59,837 bases of DNA from a bacterium (GTDB taxonomy: Bacteria; Patescibacteriota; Saccharimonadia; Saccharimonadales; Saccharimonadaceae). Below the pieces are notes generated by a model. The model saw only the letters and a program-made list of their open reading frames with translations, was not told where the DNA came from and searched no databases. Below, in pieces: positions 8,095-15,669 of the stretch (within the stretch, counting starts at the first letter, position 1; every line of letters begins with the position of its first letter). The translations under genes and the position numbers were made by a program. Where the stretch lies: the NCBI GenBank assembly GCA_027451105.1, contig DAIDKB010000010.1, positions 1-59,837 of the forward strand, given 5' to 3'.

Positions 8095-8514
8095 TTATTT
8101 TTCGTTCGCTTCCTCAGCATCAGCCTCTTCTTTGGTAGCCTGAACGGTGCCGTGTGGGTGTTGCGGTGGGGCATAAATCGAGTAGACTTTTAGTGGTATG
8201 TCGCCCGAATTAACTAAATTATGCCAAGTGCCGGCCGGTACTAGCACGGCATCATCATTATTGGCCTGCCAAGAATCAAGGTTATCTTTGCTTAGGCCAG
8301 TATAGACCGTGGCACTACCTTCCTCGATTCGTAAAAACTGGTCGTGCGTTTCGTGAACTTCGAGGCCAATATCATGGCCGGGCTGAATGCACATAAGGGT
8401 TACCTGGAGGTTTTTACCGGTCCACAAGGTGGTTCGATAATTGGTATTATCAAGGGTGGCTTGCTCGATATTGGCTACAAATGGGTCTGGTCCATGATCC
8501 TTTAAATCCGTCAT
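8095..8514 (-). CDS. Single-domain cupin protein
   Basis: 139 residues. A small cupin beta-barrel is visible: motif 1 ...GLEVHETHDQFLRIEEGSATV (metal-type H-x-H and E) and motif 2 ...DDAVLVPAGTWHNLVN (final His). The acidic tail (EEADAEEANEK) is variable. Such cupins bind metals and act as small-molecule isomerases, dioxygenases or stress proteins; none can be chosen here. Unlike most genes nearby it has a strong ribosome site, AAGGAGGT, before the ATG and an upstream TATAAT, so its mRNA has a leader. Confidence 0.82.
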   Translation of the reverse strand: MTDLKDHGPDPFVANIEQATLDNTNYRTTLWTGKNLQVTLMCIQPGHDIGLEVHETHDQFLRIEEGSATVYTGLSKDNLDSWQANNDDAVLVPAGTWHNLVNSGDIPLKVYSIYAPPQHPHGTVQATKEEADAEEANEK

Positions 8515-8583
8515 AATATACCTCCTTTTATATATCTATTATAGACCAATTTCGGTTATAGATGGGCGCTGGGTAATCTTTGT

Positions 8584-8589
8584 TATAAT
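8584..8589 (+). promoter_or_regulatory. -10 box of tRNA-Arg(TCT)
   Basis: TATAAT lies 13 nt before the tRNA 5' end. I see no clear -35 box. Confidence 0.6.
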
Positions 8590-8602
8590 ATAGCTTAGGT
8601 TC

Positions 8603-8679
8603 GCCCCGGTAGCTCAGTTGGATAGAGCAGAGGACTTCTAAGCCTAAGGTCGCTGGTTCAATCCCAGCCCGGGGTACCA
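8603..8679 (+). tRNA. tRNA-Arg (TCT)
   Basis: Acceptor GCCCCGG/CCGGGGT (G1-U72 wobble), anticodon loop CTTCTAA (TCT), T-arm GCTGG TTCAATC CCAGC, encoded CCA (8677-8679). The anticodon stem GAGGA/GCCTA has A31-G39 and G27-A43 mismatches, which is unusual. It is followed by a terminator and an interrupted partial copy. Confidence 0.88.
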
Positions 8680-8718
8680 AAATAAATAGACTAACCATTG
8701 GCTAGTCTATTTATTTTG
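8678..8718 (+). terminator. Terminator hairpin of tRNA-Arg(TCT)
   Basis: CAAAATAAATAGACTA (8678-8693) pairs perfectly with TAGTCTATTTATTTTG (8703-8718). The last two bases of the tRNA CCA fall inside the stem. Confidence 0.8.
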
Positions 8719-8732
8719 ATCTTTGAGTTGAA

Positions 8733-8896
8733 TTTGAATCAACGACTTTTTGCGAAGCAAAAAATGTCGCTGGTGAGAACTGCCACGTCGGCAGTTCGCA
8801 AGGCCGGAAGCCGGATGACGAACGTCACCGACTGAGGCGGGGTAGCGAAAAATTCGGAACGAATTTTATCGTGACCAATCCCAGCCTGGGGTACCA
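8733..8896 (+). repeat. tRNA-derived interrupted T-arm element B (Arg-TCT)
   Basis: A degenerate inverted T-arm TTTGAATCAACGAC (8733-8746), a TTTTTGC/GCAAAAA hairpin, a direct copy GTCGCTGGT (8766-8774) of the tRNA T-arm 5' half, a 102-nt insert (8775-8876), then AATCCCAGCCTGGGGTACCA (8877-8896), which differs from the tRNA 3' end by one base. The insert contains the hairpin GAACTGCC/GGCAGTTC followed by GCAAGG (shared with element C), CCGG-aag-CCGG, an AAAATTC/GAATTTT hairpin and the terminal GTGACC. It lies upstream of the membrane gene at 8975. Confidence 0.8.
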
Positions 8897-8974
8897 TAGA
8901 ATTTGTTTATAGAAATAATAGCACCAATCTACTAAATTGCTTTTGCTTACTTTTTGCTTATAATGAAAGGTAAT

Positions 8975-9826
8975 ATGGTAAAAACAAAAAAGCTAAACCT
9001 ACAATACCCGCTCGTAATAACAGGTTATGTTTTATATGCGCTGCTTGTCGTTGCGGTGTTGCTTTCGACTACTATTCCATTCGGAAGAATGCTACTTGAT
9101 CCAAGGACGCTGCACCAAAATGTGGCTTTATTCACTGTTGCTTTGACTCTTGGTGCTCTCCTTCCAGCGCTTCTAGGGTATTTAATCGGAGATTGGTCTG
9201 TAAGATCAAAGAGTAAGATAAGCCACCATTTCAACGGGGTACTTTTTGGGCTCTTGTCGTTCTGGACAATGTCCATATTTGCGCTTTATGTGTCGATTCC
9301 GTCCAAATATTTTGCAGGAGTACCAGGTGTGCAGGTTGTTTTAACTAATTTACTGCCGTGTATTGCCGTGGCTATTGTCACTACTGTCCTTTCTATTGCT
9401 CATCTGCGAAGTAGTTATGCGAAACGCGACATTCTTGAGTATAAGCCGTACAGTCTAGTGCTAATCGGATCTATTGTTTTGCTGCTAGTTTGGCCGTTGA
9501 TTAACAATATATTTACGCAAAGTGTTAGTGTATATACGTTTGTGCCATTGATCATTCTTGTAGTAGTTGGGGCAGTGTCATACGCTATGCTTCGAAATAG
9601 TAAACTGAACGTATCAACTAAGTTAACATGGTCAGCTATTTCGATATCAGTAGCTTATGTAATGTTATTTGTATCATCACAGTTCGTTACCGGATTGTCG
9701 TTCTATATTGAAGATCGACAATCAATGCAATTCCAGGCAATTGTAAATAGTGTGGGGTGGATATTGGCGTTAATTGGGTGGATTATTTATTGGCACGTGC
9801 AAGCTAAGTCATTATCAACGAAGTAG
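8975..9826 (+). CDS. Polytopic membrane protein of unknown function
   Basis: 283 residues from the ATG at 8975, with about nine hydrophobic segments separated by short charged loops. There are no catalytic or transport motifs that I can name. TATAAT (8959-8964) is 10 nt before the chosen ATG. The in-frame ATG at 8963 lies inside that box and is therefore less likely. No operon partner: the next gene starts 39 nt downstream with its own -10 box. Confidence 0.7.
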   Translation: MVKTKKLNLQYPLVITGYVLYALLVVAVLLSTTIPFGRMLLDPRTLHQNVALFTVALTLGALLPALLGYLIGDWSVRSKSKISHHFNGVLFGLLSFWTMSIFALYVSIPSKYFAGVPGVQVVLTNLLPCIAVAIVTTVLSIAHLRSSYAKRDILEYKPYSLVLIGSIVLLLVWPLINNIFTQSVSVYTFVPLIILVVVGAVSYAMLRNSKLNVSTKLTWSAISISVAYVMLFVSSQFVTGLSFYIEDRQSMQFQAIVNSVGWILALIGWIIYWHVQAKSLSTK

Positions 9827-9864
9827 TACGCCGTCGTTAAAATCGGGGTGCTATAATTGAGGAA

Positions 9865-11040
9865 ATGGTGTGGCGTTTTATATTGACCCTTTTGCTTGTT
9901 GTCGTTTGTGCTGTTGGGCTGGGTCATTCCGTTTTGGCTCAAGATCAAAAGGGCCGCCTTATTTCGGTTTATGATCGCGGCACGACGCGCGTATTTTTGT
10001 CTAAGGCAAAGACGCTTGGTGAAGCCTTGAAAGCCGAGAATATAGAATTAGACAAGCGCGATACAGTTGAGCCTTCGGTCAAAGAAGAACTTATTGCTTC
10101 TAGCTACAAGGTTAATATTTACCGCGCGCGTCCGGTTGTGGTAGTCGATGGAGAAATTCGCCTAAAAACAATGTCACCTTATCAGACGGCTCGGCAAATC
10201 GCTAAGGACGTTGGCGTGACTGTATATGACGAAGATATTACGTCACTAAGGCCTTTGACTAACTTCGTAGCCGATGGCGCCGGCTTGCAACTGACGATTA
10301 CGCGGGCCAAAGTAGTTAATATTGATCTGTATGGTAAACAAACATTAATTCGCACGCAAGCGAAAACGGTTGGTGATATGATGACCGAAAAAAATATAAT
10401 TCTTGGCGACAAAGGTCGTATGTCTGTGTCAAAAGATACACCAATTACTGACGGTATGAATATGCGTATTTGGCGTGAGGGTATCCAAACGGTTTCAATT
10501 GACCAAGCTATCCCGGTTTTAACTCGGATTGTTTACGACGTTGACCAGCCAATTGGCTATCGGGCGATTCAAAGTCCGGGCATTACGGGCATTCGCAGTA
10601 TAACTTATCAATTGAATATCAAAGACGGCGTCGAGTTATCAAGAGTTGAACTGGCCAATATCGTGACGCGTGATCCGACCGAGCAAACTGAAGTGATTGG
10701 TCTTCGCAATGACGGTGGCGGCTTAACCAAGGCAAAGGGCGCGCAGTACTTTACGGATAGCAAAGGCGTGACGCACCGCGAGACTTATTATGATTTAAAT
10801 ATGAGTGTTGTTATGCAGGCATGTGGTCAAGGCGGCTACTATTCGGTCCGACCAGATGGCGCCAAAGTTGACGCCCAGGGCTACATTATCGTGGCAGCTA
10901 ACTATTCAATTTACCCAAGGTGTTCGATGATTGAAACCAGCCTAGGCCCCGGCCGAGTTTATGACACTGGCGGCTTTGCAGCCAGAATCCCGTATGGCTT
11001 TGACCTAGCTACCGACTGGTCGACACCCGATGGTCGGTAA
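9865..11040 (+). CDS. Secreted cell-wall protein with DUF348, G5 and 3D domains (YabE-like)
   Basis: 391 residues. Signal peptide (MVWRFILTLLLVVVCAVGLG...VLAQD), then two or more DUF348 repeats (DRGTTRVFLSKAKTLGEALK; YRARPVVVVDGEIRLK), a G5-like region around 230-290, and a C-terminal 3D-type catalytic domain with the aspartates in VYDTGG and GFDLATDW. The family remodels peptidoglycan, like YabE, or stationary-phase Rpf-like proteins. It is a close paralogue of the gene at 48634, which has the same scaffold with a lysozyme-like domain in place of 3D. The ATG is 7 nt after TATAAT (9852-9857). Confidence 0.82.
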   Translation: MVWRFILTLLLVVVCAVGLGHSVLAQDQKGRLISVYDRGTTRVFLSKAKTLGEALKAENIELDKRDTVEPSVKEELIASSYKVNIYRARPVVVVDGEIRLKTMSPYQTARQIAKDVGVTVYDEDITSLRPLTNFVADGAGLQLTITRAKVVNIDLYGKQTLIRTQAKTVGDMMTEKNIILGDKGRMSVSKDTPITDGMNMRIWREGIQTVSIDQAIPVLTRIVYDVDQPIGYRAIQSPGITGIRSITYQLNIKDGVELSRVELANIVTRDPTEQTEVIGLRNDGGGLTKAKGAQYFTDSKGVTHRETYYDLNMSVVMQACGQGGYYSVRPDGAKVDAQGYIIVAANYSIYPRCSMIETSLGPGRVYDTGGFAARIPYGFDLATDWSTPDGR

Positions 11041-11081
11041 AAGCACCGGCATAGCCGACCCTGTTTGTTATGATAGATAGA

Positions 11082-12497
11082 GTGAAAACTCAGCACAACT
11101 CAAAAACTCTAAGAATTGCTACGGAAGTTAATAAATTCTATAAATCAAAAACGCCGTTTAGGGTATTTCATGGTAGTACCAATTCAACGCGTATACTATC
11201 TTTTAAAGAAGATGAAATGTTGGACGTTACTGACTTAAACCAAATAATTGAAATTGATGTCGAGCGGTTGGCAGTTGTTGTCGAGCCGAATGTTCCAATG
11301 GATAAATTGGTTGACGCAACTTTAAAATATAACCTTGTACCACCGGTTATTCCAGAATTTCCAGGAATTACTGTTGGCGGCGGGATTCAGGGCGGGGCGG
11401 GCGAGAGCAGCTCATTTAAATGGGGCTTTCTTAGCCAGACAGCAAACTGGGTCGAATACGTACTAGGGGACGGCTCAATTGTAAAAGCGACACCTGACGA
11501 ATACGCAGATTTATTTTATGGTGCGGCTGGCTCGTGCGGCAGTCTGGGTGTTATTACGGCTGTTGAGCTTCAGCTGATACCTGCTAAAAAGTACGTGCAT
11601 CTTACATATCACCCTGTTAAGGGATTTAATGAGGCCATTCGACTGATTGGCGATGAAGCTGGTGGGAGAAATGATTTTATTGATGGAATTATGTTTGGTA
11701 AAAATCACGGTGTTATAATGACGGGCAAGCTGTCAGATCTAAAAATTAGTAAACTTCAGCGTTTCAGCCGTGCCTATAATCCCTGGTATTATCTACACGC
11801 CCAGAAAATTGATGCGAATAAGCAGACTGTCAAAGAATCGATACCGCTCAGGGATTACCTGTTTCGGTATAATCGGGGCGCTTTTTGGGTCGGTCGATAC
11901 GCTTTCGAGCTGTTCGGCGTGCCGTTTAATAGCTTGATGCGTTTTGTGCTTAATCCAATTCTGAATACTAGAAAGCTTTACCAAGCTCTACAAGTTAGTG
12001 GCGCTTCACAGGAATATATCGTTCAAGACCTGACGCTTCCATATGACAAAAGCGTTAAATTCCTTGATTATATTGACGCAAAAACCCAAATATATCCGCT
12101 GTGGCTGTGTCCAGTAATGCCCGAGCCTCGTTCGCCGCTTTCATGCAACGGTATTAACACGACGCTTGCAATTAATATCGGAGTTTGGGGGCCGCGTATT
12201 GCAAGCTTTAACAAATTCAAGGAACTTAACAAGAATATCGAGGACGAGTTGACTCACTATGGCGGTAAAAAATGGATGTATGCCCATAATTACTACGCCG
12301 AAGCTGACTTTTGGAGAATTTATGACAAGAACTGGTATGATACACTCCGCAAAAAGTATAAGGCAACGACTTTACCAAATATGTACGATAAGGTTGTCGT
12401 GAAAAAACGATATGAAATTAATGCACGGCGTGGTGTATTTCAGGCTATTCTGGGAACCGCTAAAATTAGGATTGAAAAAGTGAATAGTCAAAAATAA
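11082..12497 (+). CDS. FAD-dependent oxidoreductase, DHCR24/sterol-reductase-like
   Basis: About 471 residues. The N-terminal FAD-binding (PCMH/BBE class) domain shows VEPNVPMDKLVDATLKYNL, then FPGITVGGGIQGGAGESSS and GSCGSLGVITAVEL. The layout, with GGGIQGGAGESSSFKWGF, resembles DHCR24/DIMINUTO flavoproteins more than glycolate or lactate oxidases. DHCR24 reduces the sterol side chain, but nothing in this window makes sterols, so the true substrate is unknown. The start is probably the GTG at 11082, 7 nt after TATGAT (11069-11074). The ATG at 11070 overlaps that box. Confidence 0.78.
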   Translation: MKTQHNSKTLRIATEVNKFYKSKTPFRVFHGSTNSTRILSFKEDEMLDVTDLNQIIEIDVERLAVVVEPNVPMDKLVDATLKYNLVPPVIPEFPGITVGGGIQGGAGESSSFKWGFLSQTANWVEYVLGDGSIVKATPDEYADLFYGAAGSCGSLGVITAVELQLIPAKKYVHLTYHPVKGFNEAIRLIGDEAGGRNDFIDGIMFGKNHGVIMTGKLSDLKISKLQRFSRAYNPWYYLHAQKIDANKQTVKESIPLRDYLFRYNRGAFWVGRYAFELFGVPFNSLMRFVLNPILNTRKLYQALQVSGASQEYIVQDLTLPYDKSVKFLDYIDAKTQIYPLWLCPVMPEPRSPLSCNGINTTLAINIGVWGPRIASFNKFKELNKNIEDELTHYGGKKWMYAHNYYAEADFWRIYDKNWYDTLRKKYKATTLPNMYDKVVVKKRYEINARRGVFQAILGTAKIRIEKVNSQK

Positions 12498-12502
12498 AAC
12501 AC

Positions 12503-12537
12503 AACAAAAAGACTTCGTAGATGAAGCCTTTTTGTTT
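12503..12537 (+). terminator. Terminator after the flavoprotein gene
   Basis: AACAAAAAGACTTC pairs with GAAGCCTTTTTGTTT (12503-12516 and 12523-12537), with a 6-nt loop and a built-in U run. The next gene's -10 box follows directly. Confidence 0.8.
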
Positions 12538-12554
12538 GCTATACTTAAAATCAA

Positions 12555-13658
12555 ATGGAATATGTTATTAGACGGGTTGGCGGGGTACTGGGAACAATCA
12601 GGGCGGAGTATCGTCAGATATCAAATCGTTATTTTGGTACGATTGAACGGTTTGACGGTGATGCCAAAGAAATTTGTAACCAGATTATTGATAGACTGTG
12701 GGAGGGTGATTTTTATCGTACCAGCCTAGGGCATTTTGACTTTTTTTGGATGCGCGATTTTGGTACGGTCTGTCAGTCACTTGTTAATCTTGGTAATACT
12801 GAAAAGGTTCATCACACGCTCGCCTGGGCATTAAAACATTATCGTCGAGCTGGTGATGTGACGCTTTGCATCGATAAGGCTGGCAATACGTTTAACGCGC
12901 CAGCTAAAAAAAGTATTGACGCTTTGCCGTGGCTGCTACATTCATTAGTGGTGAGTTCGTATCGGCTAAGTTTGGCCGAGCGGGCCTTTTTGGATCGCCA
13001 ACTTGAAAAATACACCAAGACTTTTCTTGATGAAAATGGTGATATTCGCAAGATGCGTTACGCCGAAATGCGCGATGCGGTCTATTATGACCGTAGTGCT
13101 TATGCTGTCACTTTAATCGCGCGCATGGTGCAGTGCGCTAATATTCTTGAACTTAGAACTTTTCCGTTTGAAAAGCAACGTTATCAAAATTATCTGATAA
13201 AGCATTATTGGACAGGTGAATATTTTAAAGCCGATCGCGCCACAACAGTCTACAGCTCGGAATGCGCCTTGATGCCATTCTTTTTGGGCGTGATTGAAGA
13301 TGAATCAATGGTCAATCAGACGTTTGACTATATTCGCTTGGCCAGCCTTAATAAACTTTATCCCCTTGAATATTGTCAGCATCCCGAACAGTTTCATTAT
13401 CGATTAGGTATGGGTAAATACATCATGCCAAATTACACCGGAACGACAATCTGGAGTTGGCACGGCACCTTTTATTTGCACCTGATGAAACGTTACGGTC
13501 ATCCTGAATATGGCACACAGCTAGCTAATTTTGCTGCCATGATTGAGCGTCATGGTACTTATCCTGAGCTGCTTAGTCCGGATGGATCGTGGTACAAGGC
13601 ACCATTTTACAGAGGTGACCCTGGTATGGTTTGGGCGGCATTATTTTTAGAGCTGTGA
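12555..13658 (+). CDS. Six-hairpin glycosidase-like protein
   Basis: 367 residues, rich in alpha-helical segments with the spacing of an (alpha/alpha)6 barrel. An early GHFDFFWMRDFG motif and a late YTGTTIWSWHGTFYLH resemble glucoamylase or amylo-alpha-1,6-glucosidase type enzymes. No signal peptide, so probably cytoplasmic. A role in trimming a storage or surface glycan is plausible but not shown. The ATG is 9 nt after TATACT (12540-12545). Assignment is at superfamily level only. Confidence 0.6.
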   Translation: MEYVIRRVGGVLGTIRAEYRQISNRYFGTIERFDGDAKEICNQIIDRLWEGDFYRTSLGHFDFFWMRDFGTVCQSLVNLGNTEKVHHTLAWALKHYRRAGDVTLCIDKAGNTFNAPAKKSIDALPWLLHSLVVSSYRLSLAERAFLDRQLEKYTKTFLDENGDIRKMRYAEMRDAVYYDRSAYAVTLIARMVQCANILELRTFPFEKQRYQNYLIKHYWTGEYFKADRATTVYSSECALMPFFLGVIEDESMVNQTFDYIRLASLNKLYPLEYCQHPEQFHYRLGMGKYIMPNYTGTTIWSWHGTFYLHLMKRYGHPEYGTQLANFAAMIERHGTYPELLSPDGSWYKAPFYRGDPGMVWAALFLEL

Positions 13659-13697
13659 TAATATAAAGATAACTTGAGTGTCCAGGAGGTCCTGCAT

Positions 13698-14459
13698 ATG
13701 GTTAGTTCAACTAGCGTCGAAACGGTTGTAAAGATAAGTCATTTTAGAATGGACTTTGGTAAAAAGACCGTCATTAAGGATTTATCGTTTGATGTTAAAA
13801 AAGGTGAAGTCTTTGGATTTTTAGGTAGTAATGGATCTGGTAAAACAACAACAATTCGGGCATTGCTGGGCCTGTATCAGCCGACTAGCGGTGAGTTGCT
13901 TGTCGGCGGCAAGACCTTTTCGGTTTCGTCTGGCATAAAATTGGGTTATTTGCCCGAAGAGCGCGGTTTATACAAAAAAGAGTCGGTGATTGATGTAATG
14001 ACTTACTTTGGTCAGTTGAAGGGTCTGTCAAAGAAAGAGGCTCGAACTAGTGCCGAGGCTTATCTATCGCGCGTCAAATTAAGCGACAAAGCAATGACAC
14101 GAATCGACAAATTATCTGGCGGTCAGCAGCAAAAGGTTCAGCTGGGCATTACAATCATGAATAATCCGGAGATGCTGATATTGGACGAGCCGACTAAGGG
14201 TTTTGATCCAGTCAACCGACGTCTTTTAATGGATATTATTGAAGAACATCAGCGTAATGGCGCAACAGTTATATTTGTGACTCATCAAATGGAAGAGGTT
14301 GAGCGCCTGTGTGACCGAATTATATTGTTGAAAGATGGCGTCTCGTATGCCTACGGTACAGTTGCCGAGGTCAAAAGTCAGTACGGTAACGCGTCGCTAG
14401 ATGACATTTTTCTTAAGGTCTATGGCGACGAAAATGAAATAACGGAGGAGGCTGAATAA
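13698..14459 (+). CDS. ABC transporter ATP-binding protein (NatA/ABC-2 type)
   Basis: 253 residues. Walker A GSNGSGKTTT, signature LSGGQQQKVQLG, Walker B LILDEPTKGFDPV and a switch His in VTHQMEEVERL. Energises the permease encoded immediately downstream (stop/start overlap TAATG). The ATG at 13698 has a good Shine-Dalgarno AGGAGG 8 nt upstream; the TTG at 13674 is not needed. The pair resembles NatAB-type exporters of ions, drugs or peptides; the cargo is unknown. Confidence 0.92.
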   Translation: MVSSTSVETVVKISHFRMDFGKKTVIKDLSFDVKKGEVFGFLGSNGSGKTTTIRALLGLYQPTSGELLVGGKTFSVSSGIKLGYLPEERGLYKKESVIDVMTYFGQLKGLSKKEARTSAEAYLSRVKLSDKAMTRIDKLSGGQQQKVQLGITIMNNPEMLILDEPTKGFDPVNRRLLMDIIEEHQRNGATVIFVTHQMEEVERLCDRIILLKDGVSYAYGTVAEVKSQYGNASLDDIFLKVYGDENEITEEAE

Positions 14460-15664
14460 TGTATAACTTAGGCACTGTTTTTCGTTTTGAGTTTATCCGT
14501 ACTCTTAAGAAAAAGTCATTTTGGGTTATGGCGATGGCATTTCCGCTAATTATTGGAGCGGTCTTTGGGATAATCTACTTTTCAAATAGGGCCTCAAATA
14601 AAGCTGCCGAAGATACGAAAAACCAGAAGTTCTCGTTAGTCGTGACTGATGAGAGTGGCTTGTTGAATAAAACTATGCTGGCCCAGTTTGGGGCGTCGGA
14701 GTCGTCTGATAAACAGATTAATATTGATAAGGTCACTAATGGCACTTTGGATGCTTATTTCTACTATCCGAAGGACTTGAGTAAAAATACGGTCGAAGTT
14801 TACGCTAAGGATGTCGGGATCTTTAATGATGGCCGCTATCAAGCCGTCGCCAAGGCATTGTTGCAGCAGTCGGTTGGATTGACTGTCGATTCGCAGAAGA
14901 CTGCCGTTTTGCAGGATCGCGTCGCCTTCAATGCGGCGACCTATAAAGACGGCAAGCCTTACGATGGTATTCGAGCGGCGATTGTACCGGGAATCTTCTT
15001 GGTATTGTTCTACATTCTCATTGCTATGTTCGGCAATCAGATGCTGGTTAGTACTACTGAGGAAAAAGAGAATCGTGTAATCGAGATGATATTGACGACC
15101 ATCGAAGCTCGAACTTTAATTATTGGCAAAATATTGTCATTAATCGCCCTCGCACTTATTCAGGTTGTGATTATTATGGTACCGATAGTTGTTGCTTATG
15201 TATTTTTCCGCAGCCAGCTTGCTTTGCCAAATATTGATCTTAATAATCTACCAATTGACCCTATGCGTATAACTATAGGGGCAATTATCTTTGTCCTAAG
15301 CTTTTTATTGTTTACAGGTCTGCTGGTGTCAATTGGCTCGGTTTCGCCAACTGCCAAAGAGGCTGGTGGGTTCTTTGGGGTTGTTATGATCTTTATATTT
15401 GGTCCACTTTATGCGGTTTCGTTATTTATATCGGCACCAACTTCGCCGTTTGTTGGCTTTTTGACGCTGTTCCCGCTAACCGCTCCAATTCCAATGATGC
15501 TCAGAAATGCTGTTGGTAACCTGACGCCAACAGATACATTACTTGGTATTAGTATTTTAGCGGTTAGTGCAGTGGTGGCGTTAACAATCGCAATCCGAAT
15601 TTTTCGATATGGCGTTTTAGAGTACTCGCGCCGGATACCGCTTACAATTATATTTAAAAAATAG
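14459..15664 (+). CDS. ABC-2 type permease (NatB-like)
   Basis: 401 residues. One N-terminal membrane helix (FWVMAMAFPLIIGAVFGIIY), a large extracytoplasmic domain (about 45-175), then five or six helices, with the typical TTEEKENRVIEMILTT cytoplasmic stretch of ABC-2 permeases. Translationally coupled to the ATPase gene; GGAGGAG within the ATPase 3' end serves as its ribosome site. Together they form an exporter. Confidence 0.9.
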   Translation: MYNLGTVFRFEFIRTLKKKSFWVMAMAFPLIIGAVFGIIYFSNRASNKAAEDTKNQKFSLVVTDESGLLNKTMLAQFGASESSDKQINIDKVTNGTLDAYFYYPKDLSKNTVEVYAKDVGIFNDGRYQAVAKALLQQSVGLTVDSQKTAVLQDRVAFNAATYKDGKPYDGIRAAIVPGIFLVLFYILIAMFGNQMLVSTTEEKENRVIEMILTTIEARTLIIGKILSLIALALIQVVIIMVPIVVAYVFFRSQLALPNIDLNNLPIDPMRITIGAIIFVLSFLLFTGLLVSIGSVSPTAKEAGGFFGVVMIFIFGPLYAVSLFISAPTSPFVGFLTLFPLTAPIPMMLRNAVGNLTPTDTLLGISILAVSAVVALTIAIRIFRYGVLEYSRRIPLTIIFKK

Positions 15665-15669
15665 TTATA

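Noticed and set aside
8733-8896. Group I intron or split tRNA
   Set aside because: The complete tRNA is upstream and intact; the insert is in the T-loop of a partial copy, is only ~100 nt, and shows no group I core.
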